From contig NJEF01000055.1 in assembly GCA_002255065.1 (NCBI GenBank), forward strand, positions 1 to 6,428: a stretch of 6,428 nucleotides of DNA, given 5' to 3'. The first letter of the stretch is position 1. Each line of letters starts with the position of its first letter. This DNA is from Desulfurococcales archaeon ex4484_204 (GTDB lineage Archaea > Thermoproteota > Thermoprotei_A > Sulfolobales > NBVN01). A program made the translations under genes and the position numbers. Below, one piece after another: positions 1 to 5,043 of the stretch. The notes under the pieces were generated by a model. That model worked only from the letters and a program-made list of their open reading frames with translations, was not told where the DNA came from and did no database searches.

Positions 1-1529
1 ACGTTCAACATCCTTAAAACCCTTAAAGCTAGTCTAGGCATTATAGGGTAGAGCATTACAGCGATGTATAGTGAAGCCTTAAAGCATAGGCCCAGTGCTG
101 TTCCCGCTTCATCAACACTCTCTTTAACTCTAGCCCAGGGGGCCTTCCTATTTAAATACTTATTACCTTTCTCAGCTAGTTTAACTACTACATCGGACGC
201 AGCCCTCAGCCTTGCCCTATTCATAAAAGCTGTGTAGCTCTCCCAGGACCTATCTATGGACTCGTCAAACTCCCTGTCTAAGGGGTCTAGACGAATTACC
301 TTTGGGATACGACCCTTAAAGTGCTTCCATATTAGCGTGAGCACCCTATGTATGAAGTTACCTATATGGTCGTTTAACTCGCTATTAGTAATTCTTATAA
401 ACTCAACCCATTTAAAGTTGGTATCCCTATCCTCAGGGCGCATCCTTATTAAGGCATACCTCCAGTAGTCCGCTTCACTAACTATTTTTAACGCCTCATC
501 GATCCATATGCCTACCCTCCTCCTCTTACTAAACTTCTGGCCCTCGAACATTAGGTACTCCGTTGCCGATATTATCGTTGGAAGGACGTAGCCGTCGTTG
601 CTTGCTAGTAGCATAGCGGGTAGTATAACCGAGTGGAACGGTATGTTATCCTTACCGATAAAGAATGAAGTTCTCGCATCAGGGCTCATCCAGAACTCCT
701 TCCACCTCTCCCCTTCCCTCCTCCTCATGAAGAACTCTATAGTTGCTGAGACATAGCCTAGAAGGGCATCGAACCAAACGTAGATGGTCTTATCGTTAGC
801 CCCAGGGAATGGGGCTTTAATGCCCCACTTATTATCTCTCGTAACAGATCTAGGACTTAAACCTGACTTAATCCAGGACACCGTGAAGTTCCTTACGTTC
901 TCATCTAGGCACTCGTTATTTAAGGCCCAGTTAAGGATCTTGCTCTCCAGCTTATCAAGCCTGAAGAACCAGTGCCTTCTAACCTTAAACACGGGTCTTG
1001 AACCACAGAAAACGCATTGAGGTGATACGAGGTCCTGCGGATCCAGCAGCCTTCCACACCTATCGCACTGATCCCCCCTAGCGTCAGAGGCCCCGCAGTA
1101 GGGACATATGCCCCTAATAAATCTGTCAGGTAGGTATATACCGTCCTTAGGGCAGTAAGGAACTATTTGGGACCTGCTTTCCATATACCCGTTACTGTAG
1201 ATCTTCATCATTAAACCCCTCACGAAGTCCTTATGCACAGGGGATTCCGTCCTGCTGTAGTTATCGAAGGATATACCCCACTCCCTCCACAGCTTAACTA
1301 TGTATTCATGGGCCTGGTCAGTGAGCTGTTTGGGATGTATTCCCTTCCTAATAGCCTCCACCTCTATAACGGTTCCATGTTCGTCGCTCCCACTAACAAA
1401 TACCACTTCATGACCCCTCATCCTTAAGTACCTAGCAAATACGTCGGCGGAGAGCACGCTACCAACCATGTTGCCTAGATGCGGCACGGTGTTTACGTAC
1501 GGCCATGCGGATGTTACCACCCATTTCAA
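1..1529 (-). CDS. metG: Methionyl-tRNA synthetase, C-terminal end outside window
   Basis: Class I aminoacyl-tRNA synthetase that charges tRNA-Met with methionine in the cytoplasm. Seen: 509 codons read from TTG at 1529 to the window edge without a stop. The class I nucleotide-binding signature is AWPYVNTVPHLGN (residues 8-20, HLGN for HIGH). SDEHGT lies at 48-53 and WFDA at 252-255. The second signature is KFSKR at 332-336, where KMSKS-type loops normally end in Ser. The connective insert has Cys pairs C142/C145, C155/C158 and C172/C175, plus C126, the pattern of the zinc knuckles in archaeal MetRS. The helical anticodon-binding domain follows, including NKYLNRKAPW (ending at W465). The start TTG is chosen because an in-frame stop lies nine codons upstream, MKWVVTSAWPY gives a normal N-terminus, and GGTG (1538-1541) sits 8 bases upstream; GTG at 1521 is an alternative. 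Archaeal MetRS is usually about 550-600 residues or more, so only the end is missing. Divergent from priL. Confidence 0.97.
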   Translation of the reverse strand, partial: MKWVVTSAWPYVNTVPHLGNMVGSVLSADVFARYLRMRGHEVVFVSGSDEHGTVIEVEAIRKGIHPKQLTDQAHEYIVKLWREWGISFDNYSRTESPVHKDFVRGLMMKIYSNGYMESRSQIVPYCPKDGIYLPDRFIRGICPYCGASDARGDQCDRCGRLLDPQDLVSPQCVFCGSRPVFKVRRHWFFRLDKLESKILNWALNNECLDENVRNFTVSWIKSGLSPRSVTRDNKWGIKAPFPGANDKTIYVWFDALLGYVSATIEFFMRRREGERWKEFWMSPDARTSFFIGKDNIPFHSVILPAMLLASNDGYVLPTIISATEYLMFEGQKFSKRRRVGIWIDEALKIVSEADYWRYALIRMRPEDRDTNFKWVEFIRITNSELNDHIGNFIHRVLTLIWKHFKGRIPKVIRLDPLDREFDESIDRSWESYTAFMNRARLRAASDVVVKLAEKGNKYLNRKAPWARVKESVDEAGTALGLCFKASLYIAVMLYPIMPRLALRVLRMLN

Positions 1530-1537
1530 TACCCTAA

Positions 1538-1541
1538 CACC
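1538..1541 (-). promoter_or_regulatory. Ribosome binding site of metG
   Basis: On the minus strand GGTG lies 8 bases before the TTG at 1529. The same GGTG core precedes priL, the Lrp-type gene and atpH, which supports the TTG as the true metG start. Confidence 0.5.
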
Positions 1542-1631
1542 TTGCTCATAAAGTCATTTACTCACTAGATTATTAAGTCTGTAACTCTAATCACCTTACT
1601 AGAGTGTGTCCTTCTAGGTAGCTGGGGGTGT

Positions 1632-1638
1632 GGTGGTG
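1632..1638 (+). promoter_or_regulatory. Ribosome binding site of priL
   Basis: GGTGGTG is followed by TAG and then the TTG start at 1642. The TAG is in frame with the gene, so the reading frame cannot extend further upstream. The site and the stop together fix the start at TTG. Confidence 0.7.
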
Positions 1639-1641
1639 TAG

Positions 1642-2805
1642 TTGAGGGATAGGAAGATCCCCATATACGCTAAGTACCCATTCCTAGTACAGCCCGGCGA
1701 GTACATAGCGCAGTACTTCGGCACTGAAATACCGGTAGCTAAGTTAATAGAGGTCGATGAGTTCGCTAGAAGGGCTCTAGTAAGGGTTAAGGCTAACTTA
1801 AAAAACATGAGATACAGCGTAGCAACTAAGGAGGTTGTTGAGGTGCTATCATTTTACATAGGTTTAATGCTCACAGCTTCCTCAAGCAGGTGGGCACTTA
1901 AAAAGTATATAGATAGTGAGGCTAAGAGGGCGTATTTATTCCTTAAAAACGATGATGAGAAGCTGGTTGAGTTCATAGCTAGGAAGATCGGTCTAAAGGC
2001 TGAGTATCTAGGGACCGAGGCAAATAAGTGCGGACTGGCTGTAGTTGTAGGGAGGGATACGCTATCTAACAAGGACTACGTCGAGTGCTATCAGTACAGG
2101 GTTACTATCCCTAGCTACTTAGTAGGTGCTGAAAAGCTCAGCACTGACCCTAAGTGGAAGCTGGTTAATAGATACGTTAAGGGGGGCTTCGTATACTTAA
2201 GCAAGAGGGATGTATCAAGACTCATTGAGGAGTATTTAAAGAGGTACCTCCTGAAGGTTACCGAGGACTTACCCCGTGTTGTAGGGGGTAGTAAGGACGT
2301 GCTAGGCAGTACATTCGCTAACCTAAGTAGGAGGGTTAAGGAGATAGTTAAGGAGGTTGGCGGGCCCTCGGAAGAGCTGGAGGCGAGTGAGGAGGTAGCT
2401 AGGGGCGTTATACTAGAGGAGCTATTCCCGCCATGTATTAAGGATCTTAAGAACTCTCTACTTGCGGGGGAGCACCTAAGCCATCACCAGAGGTTCGCAT
2501 TAGCTACATTTCTACTAAACATAGGTGCTTCAGTAGAGTACGTCTTAGACTTATTTAGGCATGCACCGGACTTCAATGAGAGGATAGCTAGGTATCAGAT
2601 AGAGCACTTAGCAGGGTTAAGGGGTGGGAGGAAGAAGTACAGTATGTATGGCTGCGATAAGATGAAGTCCCTTGGTATATGTGTTAGCGAATGCGGGGTA
2701 AAAAACCCTCTTCACTACTACCGACTACAGGTTAAACGCTACCTAAACGAAAAACAATACTCTCATAGCCAGGGGTCTCAGAGCCCTCAGGTACGAAGAA
2801 GGTAA
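1642..2805 (+). CDS. priL: DNA primase large subunit PriL (iron-sulfur)
   Basis: Regulatory subunit of the archaeal/eukaryotic-type primase. With the catalytic subunit PriS it makes primers at the replication fork. Seen: 387 codons starting at TTG. The N-terminal half (about 1-230) is helical and charged. The C-terminal half carries the family signature: FPPC (C265), then HLSHHQRFALATFLLNIG (278-295), then YGC (C338), GIC (C347) and SEC (C351), followed by GVKNPLHYY. These four cysteines are the expected 4Fe-4S ligands of the PriL C-terminal domain. The conserved part ends near residue 361. The last 24 residues are basic and rich in Ser and Gln, and lie antisense to the end of the convergent gene at 2732-3250. 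priS is not in the window. The PCNA gene is close by on the other strand, which fits a replication neighbourhood. The assignment rests on the Cys pattern and RFALATFLLNIG; the extra tail is the only odd part. Confidence 0.93.
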   Translation: MRDRKIPIYAKYPFLVQPGEYIAQYFGTEIPVAKLIEVDEFARRALVRVKANLKNMRYSVATKEVVEVLSFYIGLMLTASSSRWALKKYIDSEAKRAYLFLKNDDEKLVEFIARKIGLKAEYLGTEANKCGLAVVVGRDTLSNKDYVECYQYRVTIPSYLVGAEKLSTDPKWKLVNRYVKGGFVYLSKRDVSRLIEEYLKRYLLKVTEDLPRVVGGSKDVLGSTFANLSRRVKEIVKEVGGPSEELEASEEVARGVILEELFPPCIKDLKNSLLAGEHLSHHQRFALATFLLNIGASVEYVLDLFRHAPDFNERIARYQIEHLAGLRGGRKKYSMYGCDKMKSLGICVSECGVKNPLHYYRLQVKRYLNEKQYSHSQGSQSPQVRRR

Positions 2806-3250
2806 GTATGTTATCGCTAACCACCTTGTATTCATAACCTACATCCACCTTGATAATACTACTCCCCTCAGGAAAAACCCAAGTAACTACGTAGTCGTAC
2901 TCAGCGACCTCGCTTTCATAGCTATCTTCATATATGTTGTCGCCATCTCTTAGCTTACCCTTAAACCTAACTAGGTACTTAATGTATGGCCTATCCTTAG
3001 AGCCCGAGAAACCTATGTCAACGCTTACTACCCTAGGATAGACCCTCTCATTATTTATTCTAACATCTTCAGCATCAAGGAAGAGCTGCATGTTTCTTCT
3101 AAGAGTAGCTAGCTCCTTCGCATACCCCCTCTTACTCCTCACTAGCTTAAAGTATTCCATGCCCGGGTCTAGGTATTCAAATATTATGAGCTGTGTAACG
3201 CTGCCATCCCTACATACGTTAAAGAATCCATGAGCGTAAATAGGGATCAT
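2732..3250 (-). CDS. Unknown protein coupled to an Lrp-type regulator gene
   Basis: I do not recognise this family. It is a 172-residue soluble protein with no signal peptide, no membrane segment and a single cysteine (C13). Alternating hydrophobic and charged residues suggest a mostly beta fold. A short segment with basic residues (about 38-53) may be helical. The C-terminal part has an internal similarity: VTWVFPEGSS (122-131) and LTFFVPEGSE (149-158). This suggests a duplicated beta hairpin. The ATG start overlaps the TGA stop of the upstream regulator gene as ATGA (3247-3250), so the two are very likely co-transcribed and translationally coupled. The gene ends antisense to the last 74 bases of priL. 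It could be an effector or ligand-linked partner of the regulator, but that is only inferred from position. That it is a real gene is supported by the coupling and by the uninterrupted 172 codons. Confidence 0.75.
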   Translation of the reverse strand: MIPIYAHGFFNVCRDGSVTQLIIFEYLDPGMEYFKLVRSKRGYAKELATLRRNMQLFLDAEDVRINNERVYPRVVSVDIGFSGSKDRPYIKYLVRFKGKLRDGDNIYEDSYESEVAEYDYVVTWVFPEGSSIIKVDVGYEYKVVSDNILTFFVPEGSETPGYESIVFRLGSV

Positions 3251-3705
3251 ACCGGTAAAACCTTTCTATCCTCTTTAATAACCCTTAAAACAACAGCTGT
3301 AGAGGTATGTTGCACTCCGTTAATAGAACCTATCCTGTCCAGCAGCTCGGACAGCTCCTTATGATCTTTAACTAGAACCTCTAATGCGAACGCCCACTCC
3401 CCAGTTATATCATATACTACCTTAACTTGAGGTATGGTGAGGAGTTCCTCAACAACCTTATTGTAGTTTTTAATATCTATGGTAATAAAGACCAGGGACC
3501 TTAACCTATACCCAAGTACCTCAGGATCTACCTCAGCAACGATCCTCTTTATGATCCCCCTCTCCTTCAACCTCTTAACACGCATGTAGACTGTTGAAGG
3601 ACTTATCCCAAGCTTCCTTCCCAGCTCAGAATAGGTGAGGTCGGCATTCTCTTGAAGTATCCTAAGTAGCTCTTTATCTATGTTATCAAACTCCATACCT
3701 GGCAA
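3247..3705 (-). CDS. Lrp/AsnC family transcriptional regulator
   Basis: Archaeal Lrp/AsnC-type DNA-binding regulator. Members form dimers or octamers and often respond to amino acids. Seen: 152 codons. The N-terminal helix-turn-helix is clear: FDNIDKELLRILQENADLTY (6-25), then SELGRKLGISPS and the recognition helix STVYMRVKRLKERGII (37-52). A linker leads to the RAM ligand-binding domain (about 68-145), with VKVVYDITGEWAFALEVLVKD holding the typical TGEW turn at 101-104. The length matches the family. Start: TTG at 3705 is preferred because GGTGGT (3711-3716) ends 5 bases before it. ATG at 3696 is the alternative and would remove three residues. The gene overlaps the downstream unknown gene by four bases and lies 49 bases after PCNA. 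The ligand and targets cannot be read from the sequence; autoregulation is common in the family. Confidence 0.94.
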   Translation of the reverse strand: MPGMEFDNIDKELLRILQENADLTYSELGRKLGISPSTVYMRVKRLKERGIIKRIVAEVDPEVLGYRLRSLVFITIDIKNYNKVVEELLTIPQVKVVYDITGEWAFALEVLVKDHKELSELLDRIGSINGVQHTSTAVVLRVIKEDRKVLPV

Positions 3706-3710
3706 TAACT

Positions 3711-3716
3711 ACCACC
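3711..3716 (-). promoter_or_regulatory. Ribosome binding site deciding the Lrp-type gene start
   Basis: GGTGGT on the minus strand is 5 bases from TTG (3705) and 14 bases from ATG (3696). The spacing favours the TTG. TTTATATT (3717-3724) lies directly upstream. If it acted as a TATA box, the transcript would begin close to the ATG and lack this site, so the two readings compete. Confidence 0.5.
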
Positions 3717-3754
3717 AATATAAAGAGCTGTAAATGTAAATAAAAATATTTCTA
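3717..3754 (-). terminator. T-rich end of PCNA gene and Lrp promoter region
   Basis: Directly after the PCNA stop (3755-3757) the minus strand reads ATATTTTTATTTACATTT. This U-rich run is of the kind that ends archaeal transcripts without a hairpin. The same AT-rich block could serve as the promoter of the regulator gene (TTTTTATTT near 3738-3746, or TTTATATT at 3717-3724). Whether PCNA and the regulator form one transcript cannot be decided from the sequence. Confidence 0.45.
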
Positions 3755-4507
3755 TTAAGCCTTTGGAGCTAATAGATATTTAACACTACCTCCATCAACG
3801 AGCGTGAAATATAAGTTAAGCGGTAAATCGTTCCCAAACTTTAATTCAATGCTCTCGGTAACTCCCGCTAGGTCAAGCACTTTAACTATGTAGTCCTCAT
3901 CGTATACGCATTTAGATGGCTCCTGAACCTCCATATCAATGATCGAGCCCCCAACCTTCGATAACCTTACCTGGACACCCCCTTCAGCAGCTTTAAGGTA
4001 TAGGTTATCGCTGTCCTCAGTAACGAAGGCTATCGATCCCACCCCCTTGAGATCCTTTATAGCTGTTCTGAACGCATGCGACACGATTAGTGCCCTCACC
4101 TTAAAGTCCAGCTGGATCTCGGGAATTTCAGTGGCTGAGACCTCTATACTCCTGTACTTGTACCTCTTAATCCCGGTGCCCTCAATGATGAGTTCATAGA
4201 ACTCGTCGTTAGCTAGTAGGACGAGCTTATCTGTCTTCTTAGGGGTAGGCAGGGTTTTGAGGGTGAAGGTGAGGTTAACACCAACACCTAAATTCCTTGA
4301 TATGCTATACTCTAGGAACGCGCTTGACGGTATTGAGATGTCTATTAAGGCAACTTTAGCCGGGTCGAGAGCCCTTACTAAAAGACCCTCATCAGTGAAC
4401 GTGAATAATGCCTCATCAACTATGTTACCTAGTACTTCAAGGACTATGAGGAACGCCTTAGCGCTAGGATGCTCCAGCTTAACTATGGGCTCTATCGACA
4501 AATCCAA
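3755..4507 (-). CDS. pcn: DNA sliding clamp PCNA
   Basis: Ring-shaped processivity factor that encircles DNA and tethers polymerase, FEN1, ligase and other PIP-box proteins. Seen: 250 codons, the standard length for a two-domain PCNA subunit. Domain 1 holds DEALFTFTDEGLLVRALDPA (31-50) followed by KVALIDISIP, the typical clamp core. GVGVNLTFTLKTL (74-86) matches the family stretch reading GVNL. The interdomain connector lies near residues 116-133. The chain ends KYLLAPKA (243-250), the usual clamp C-terminus. Start: TTG at 4507 follows an in-frame stop four codons upstream. There is no strong GGTG site, but an AT-rich element is centred about 33 bases upstream, which fits a leaderless or very short-leader mRNA. 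TTG at 4501 is a possible alternative start. Crenarchaea usually encode three PCNA paralogues that form a heterotrimer; which one this is cannot be told here. Its divergent neighbour is a C/D sRNA. Confidence 0.96.
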   Translation of the reverse strand: MDLSIEPIVKLEHPSAKAFLIVLEVLGNIVDEALFTFTDEGLLVRALDPAKVALIDISIPSSAFLEYSISRNLGVGVNLTFTLKTLPTPKKTDKLVLLANDEFYELIIEGTGIKRYKYRSIEVSATEIPEIQLDFKVRALIVSHAFRTAIKDLKGVGSIAFVTEDSDNLYLKAAEGGVQVRLSKVGGSIIDMEVQEPSKCVYDEDYIVKVLDLAGVTESIELKFGNDLPLNLYFTLVDGGSVKYLLAPKA

Positions 4508-4533
4508 ACCCGCGAATTAAATTAACCCTTAAC

Positions 4534-4547
4534 TAAAAAATTTTAAG
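4534..4547. promoter_or_regulatory. AT-rich core promoter, possibly bidirectional
   Basis: TAAAAAATTTTAAG is centred near 4540. On the minus strand a start site about 26 bases away falls near 4514, just before the PCNA TTG. On the plus strand it falls near 4566, just before the C box of the sRNA (4572). The near-palindromic A/T run could serve both genes. It is the only TATA-like block in this part of the gap. Confidence 0.5.
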
Positions 4548-4565
4548 TAATGCCACCTACTTAGA

Positions 4566-4626
4566 AGTGAAGTGATGAAGAACACTCGGATCTGACTGGT
4601 GAGGAGCCGTGTGAGGGCTGATTAAT
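4566..4626 (+). ncRNA. Box C/D 2'-O-methylation guide sRNA
   Basis: All four boxes appear in order with archaeal spacing. C box GTGATGA is at 4572-4578, followed by a 13-base guide (4579-4591). D' box CTGA is at 4592-4595, with a four-base spacer. C' box TGAGGA is at 4600-4605, followed by a 12-base guide (4606-4617). D box CTGA is at 4618-4621. Archaeal C/D sRNAs are about 50-60 bases, bind L7Ae, Nop5 and fibrillarin, and direct 2'-O-methylation of the base paired to the fifth guide base before D or D'. The D guide GCCGTGTGAGGG is complementary to CCCUCACACGGC, which reads as the anticodon arm of tRNA-Val(CAC) with C34 as the target. The D' guide would modify the G in AUCCGAGUGUUCU, for which I recognise no target. 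The C' box departs from TGATGA by one base, which is usual for internal boxes. The ends are estimated; the flanking stem is weak. It lies between the divergent PCNA and ATP synthase genes. Confidence 0.85.
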
Positions 4627-4710
4627 TCCGAACTCCTACCCTTAGCTCTACTCATTAAATTAGCTGTAGCCAACTCCTTAAAGAGGTTAAAGCCTATTCT
4701 AATCTGAAAA
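4622..4710. other. Gap between sRNA and ATP synthase promoter
   Basis: No gene, RNA signature or strong repeat is visible. The stretch is AT-rich on both strands and contains stops in all frames I followed. It probably holds the sRNA 3' end and upstream regulatory sequence of the ATP synthase genes. Confidence 0.4.
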
Positions 4711-4720
4711 TACTTATAAG
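4706..4720 (+). promoter_or_regulatory. BRE/TATA-like promoter of the atpHI genes
   Basis: GAAAATACTTATAAG has a purine-rich BRE-like lead and the TATA-like core CTTATAAG (4713-4720). About 26 bases downstream of the core centre gives a start near 4742, so the mRNA would have a very short leader before the ATG at 4750. Confidence 0.6.
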
Positions 4721-4740
4721 AGTGCATTATCCTTTAGGAA

Positions 4741-4748
4741 GGGGTGGG
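4741..4748 (+). promoter_or_regulatory. Ribosome binding site of atpH
   Basis: GGGGTGGG lies directly before TATG, so its GGTG core (4743-4746) is 3 bases from ATG 4750, the same spacing as at priL. The GTG inside the site (4744) is in frame but would have the site within the coding region, so ATG is preferred. Confidence 0.6.
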
Positions 4749-4749
4749 T

Positions 4750-5040
4750 ATGTCACTAAGCGAGATCGAGGAGGAAGCAAGAAGAATAATAGAGGAGGCT
4801 AAGGAGGAAGCAAGAAGAATAATAGAGGAGGCAAAAGCAGTGGCTCAGATGTGGAGGGAGAAGGAGATTAAAAATCCATTGACGGATGAGGAGGTCAGCG
4901 AAGTAGTTAACGAGTTTAAGAGGAGGTATGAAGCGCTCGTAAGGGATTACGAACTTAAGGAGAGGGGTATGAAGGAGAGGTATGCTAGGGTTAAGGACGA
5001 CATAGTAAATGAAGTAGTTAGGATAGTAGCTGGTGTGTAA
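4750..5040 (+). CDS. atpH: A-type ATP synthase subunit H (peripheral stalk)
   Basis: Small coiled-coil subunit of the archaeal A-type ATP synthase. It pairs with subunit E to form the peripheral stalk that holds the catalytic head against the membrane part containing subunit I. Seen: 96 codons from ATG 4750 (98 if GTG 4744 is used), close to the usual 100-110 residues. The protein is almost entirely charged helix. The N-terminal part has two identical 11-residue units, EEARRIIEEAK (8-18 and 19-29). A central segment KNPLTDEEVSEVVNEFKRRY follows, and the C-terminal helix ends NEVVRIVAGV. Eleven-residue repeats are typical of the right-handed coiled coil of this stalk. There is no cysteine, signal peptide or membrane segment. 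It lies directly upstream of atpI in the same frame, three bases apart, the usual H-I order of archaeal ATPase operons. A generic coiled-coil protein is the alternative, but the position argues against it. Confidence 0.88.
   Translation: MSLSEIEEEARRIIEEAKEEARRIIEEAKAVAQMWREKEIKNPLTDEEVSEVVNEFKRRYEALVRDYELKERGMKERYARVKDDIVNEVVRIVAGV
4771..4836 (+). repeat. 33-base tandem repeat inside atpH
   Basis: Two adjacent in-frame 33-base units (4771-4803 and 4804-4836) differ at only 2 positions, both silent. Each encodes EEARRIIEEAK. The near identity at silent sites points to a recent duplication or to ongoing homogenisation. Confidence 0.95.
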
Positions 5041-5043
5041 GGG

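Larger units (their letters stand above)
1530..1641. promoter_or_regulatory. Divergent metG/priL intergenic region
   Basis: This gap must hold the promoters of both divergent genes. AT-rich candidates are ATTATTAAG near 1569-1577, readable on either strand, and CTTTATGA on the minus strand near 1546-1553, about 20 bases from the metG start. A short inverted repeat, CTCTA (1585-1589) and TAGAG (1600-1604), lies in the middle. None is a clear BRE/TATA consensus, so I do not pin the start sites. No RNA gene is visible here. Confidence 0.4.

Noticed and set aside
256..1427. Three short plus-strand open frames (256-468, 784-1020, 1233-1427)
   Set aside because: They lie antisense to metG, whose frame is continuous with all family motifs; their products are low-complexity and resemble no protein I know.
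1585..1604. CTCTA/TAGAG inverted repeat as an operator or terminator
   Set aside because: Five-base arms ten bases apart are too short to support a binding site without comparison; noted only in the intergenic entry.
1952..2003. Second C/D-like pattern, ATGATGA with CTGA 41 bases later
   Set aside because: It sits inside priL and has no D' and C' pair with proper spacing, so it is a chance match.
1614..2072. Two short minus-strand open frames within priL (1614-1808 and 1854-2072)
   Set aside because: Antisense shadows of priL with no ribosome binding site pattern or recognisable motif.
3939..4520. Two plus-strand open frames opposite the PCNA gene (3939-4199 and 4257-4520)
   Set aside because: Antisense shadows of a full-length PCNA gene; the protein sequences look random.
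4771..4836. Tandem repeat as a CRISPR or minisatellite element
   Set aside because: Only two adjacent in-frame units without spacers, and they encode a natural 11-residue coiled-coil unit of the stalk subunit.
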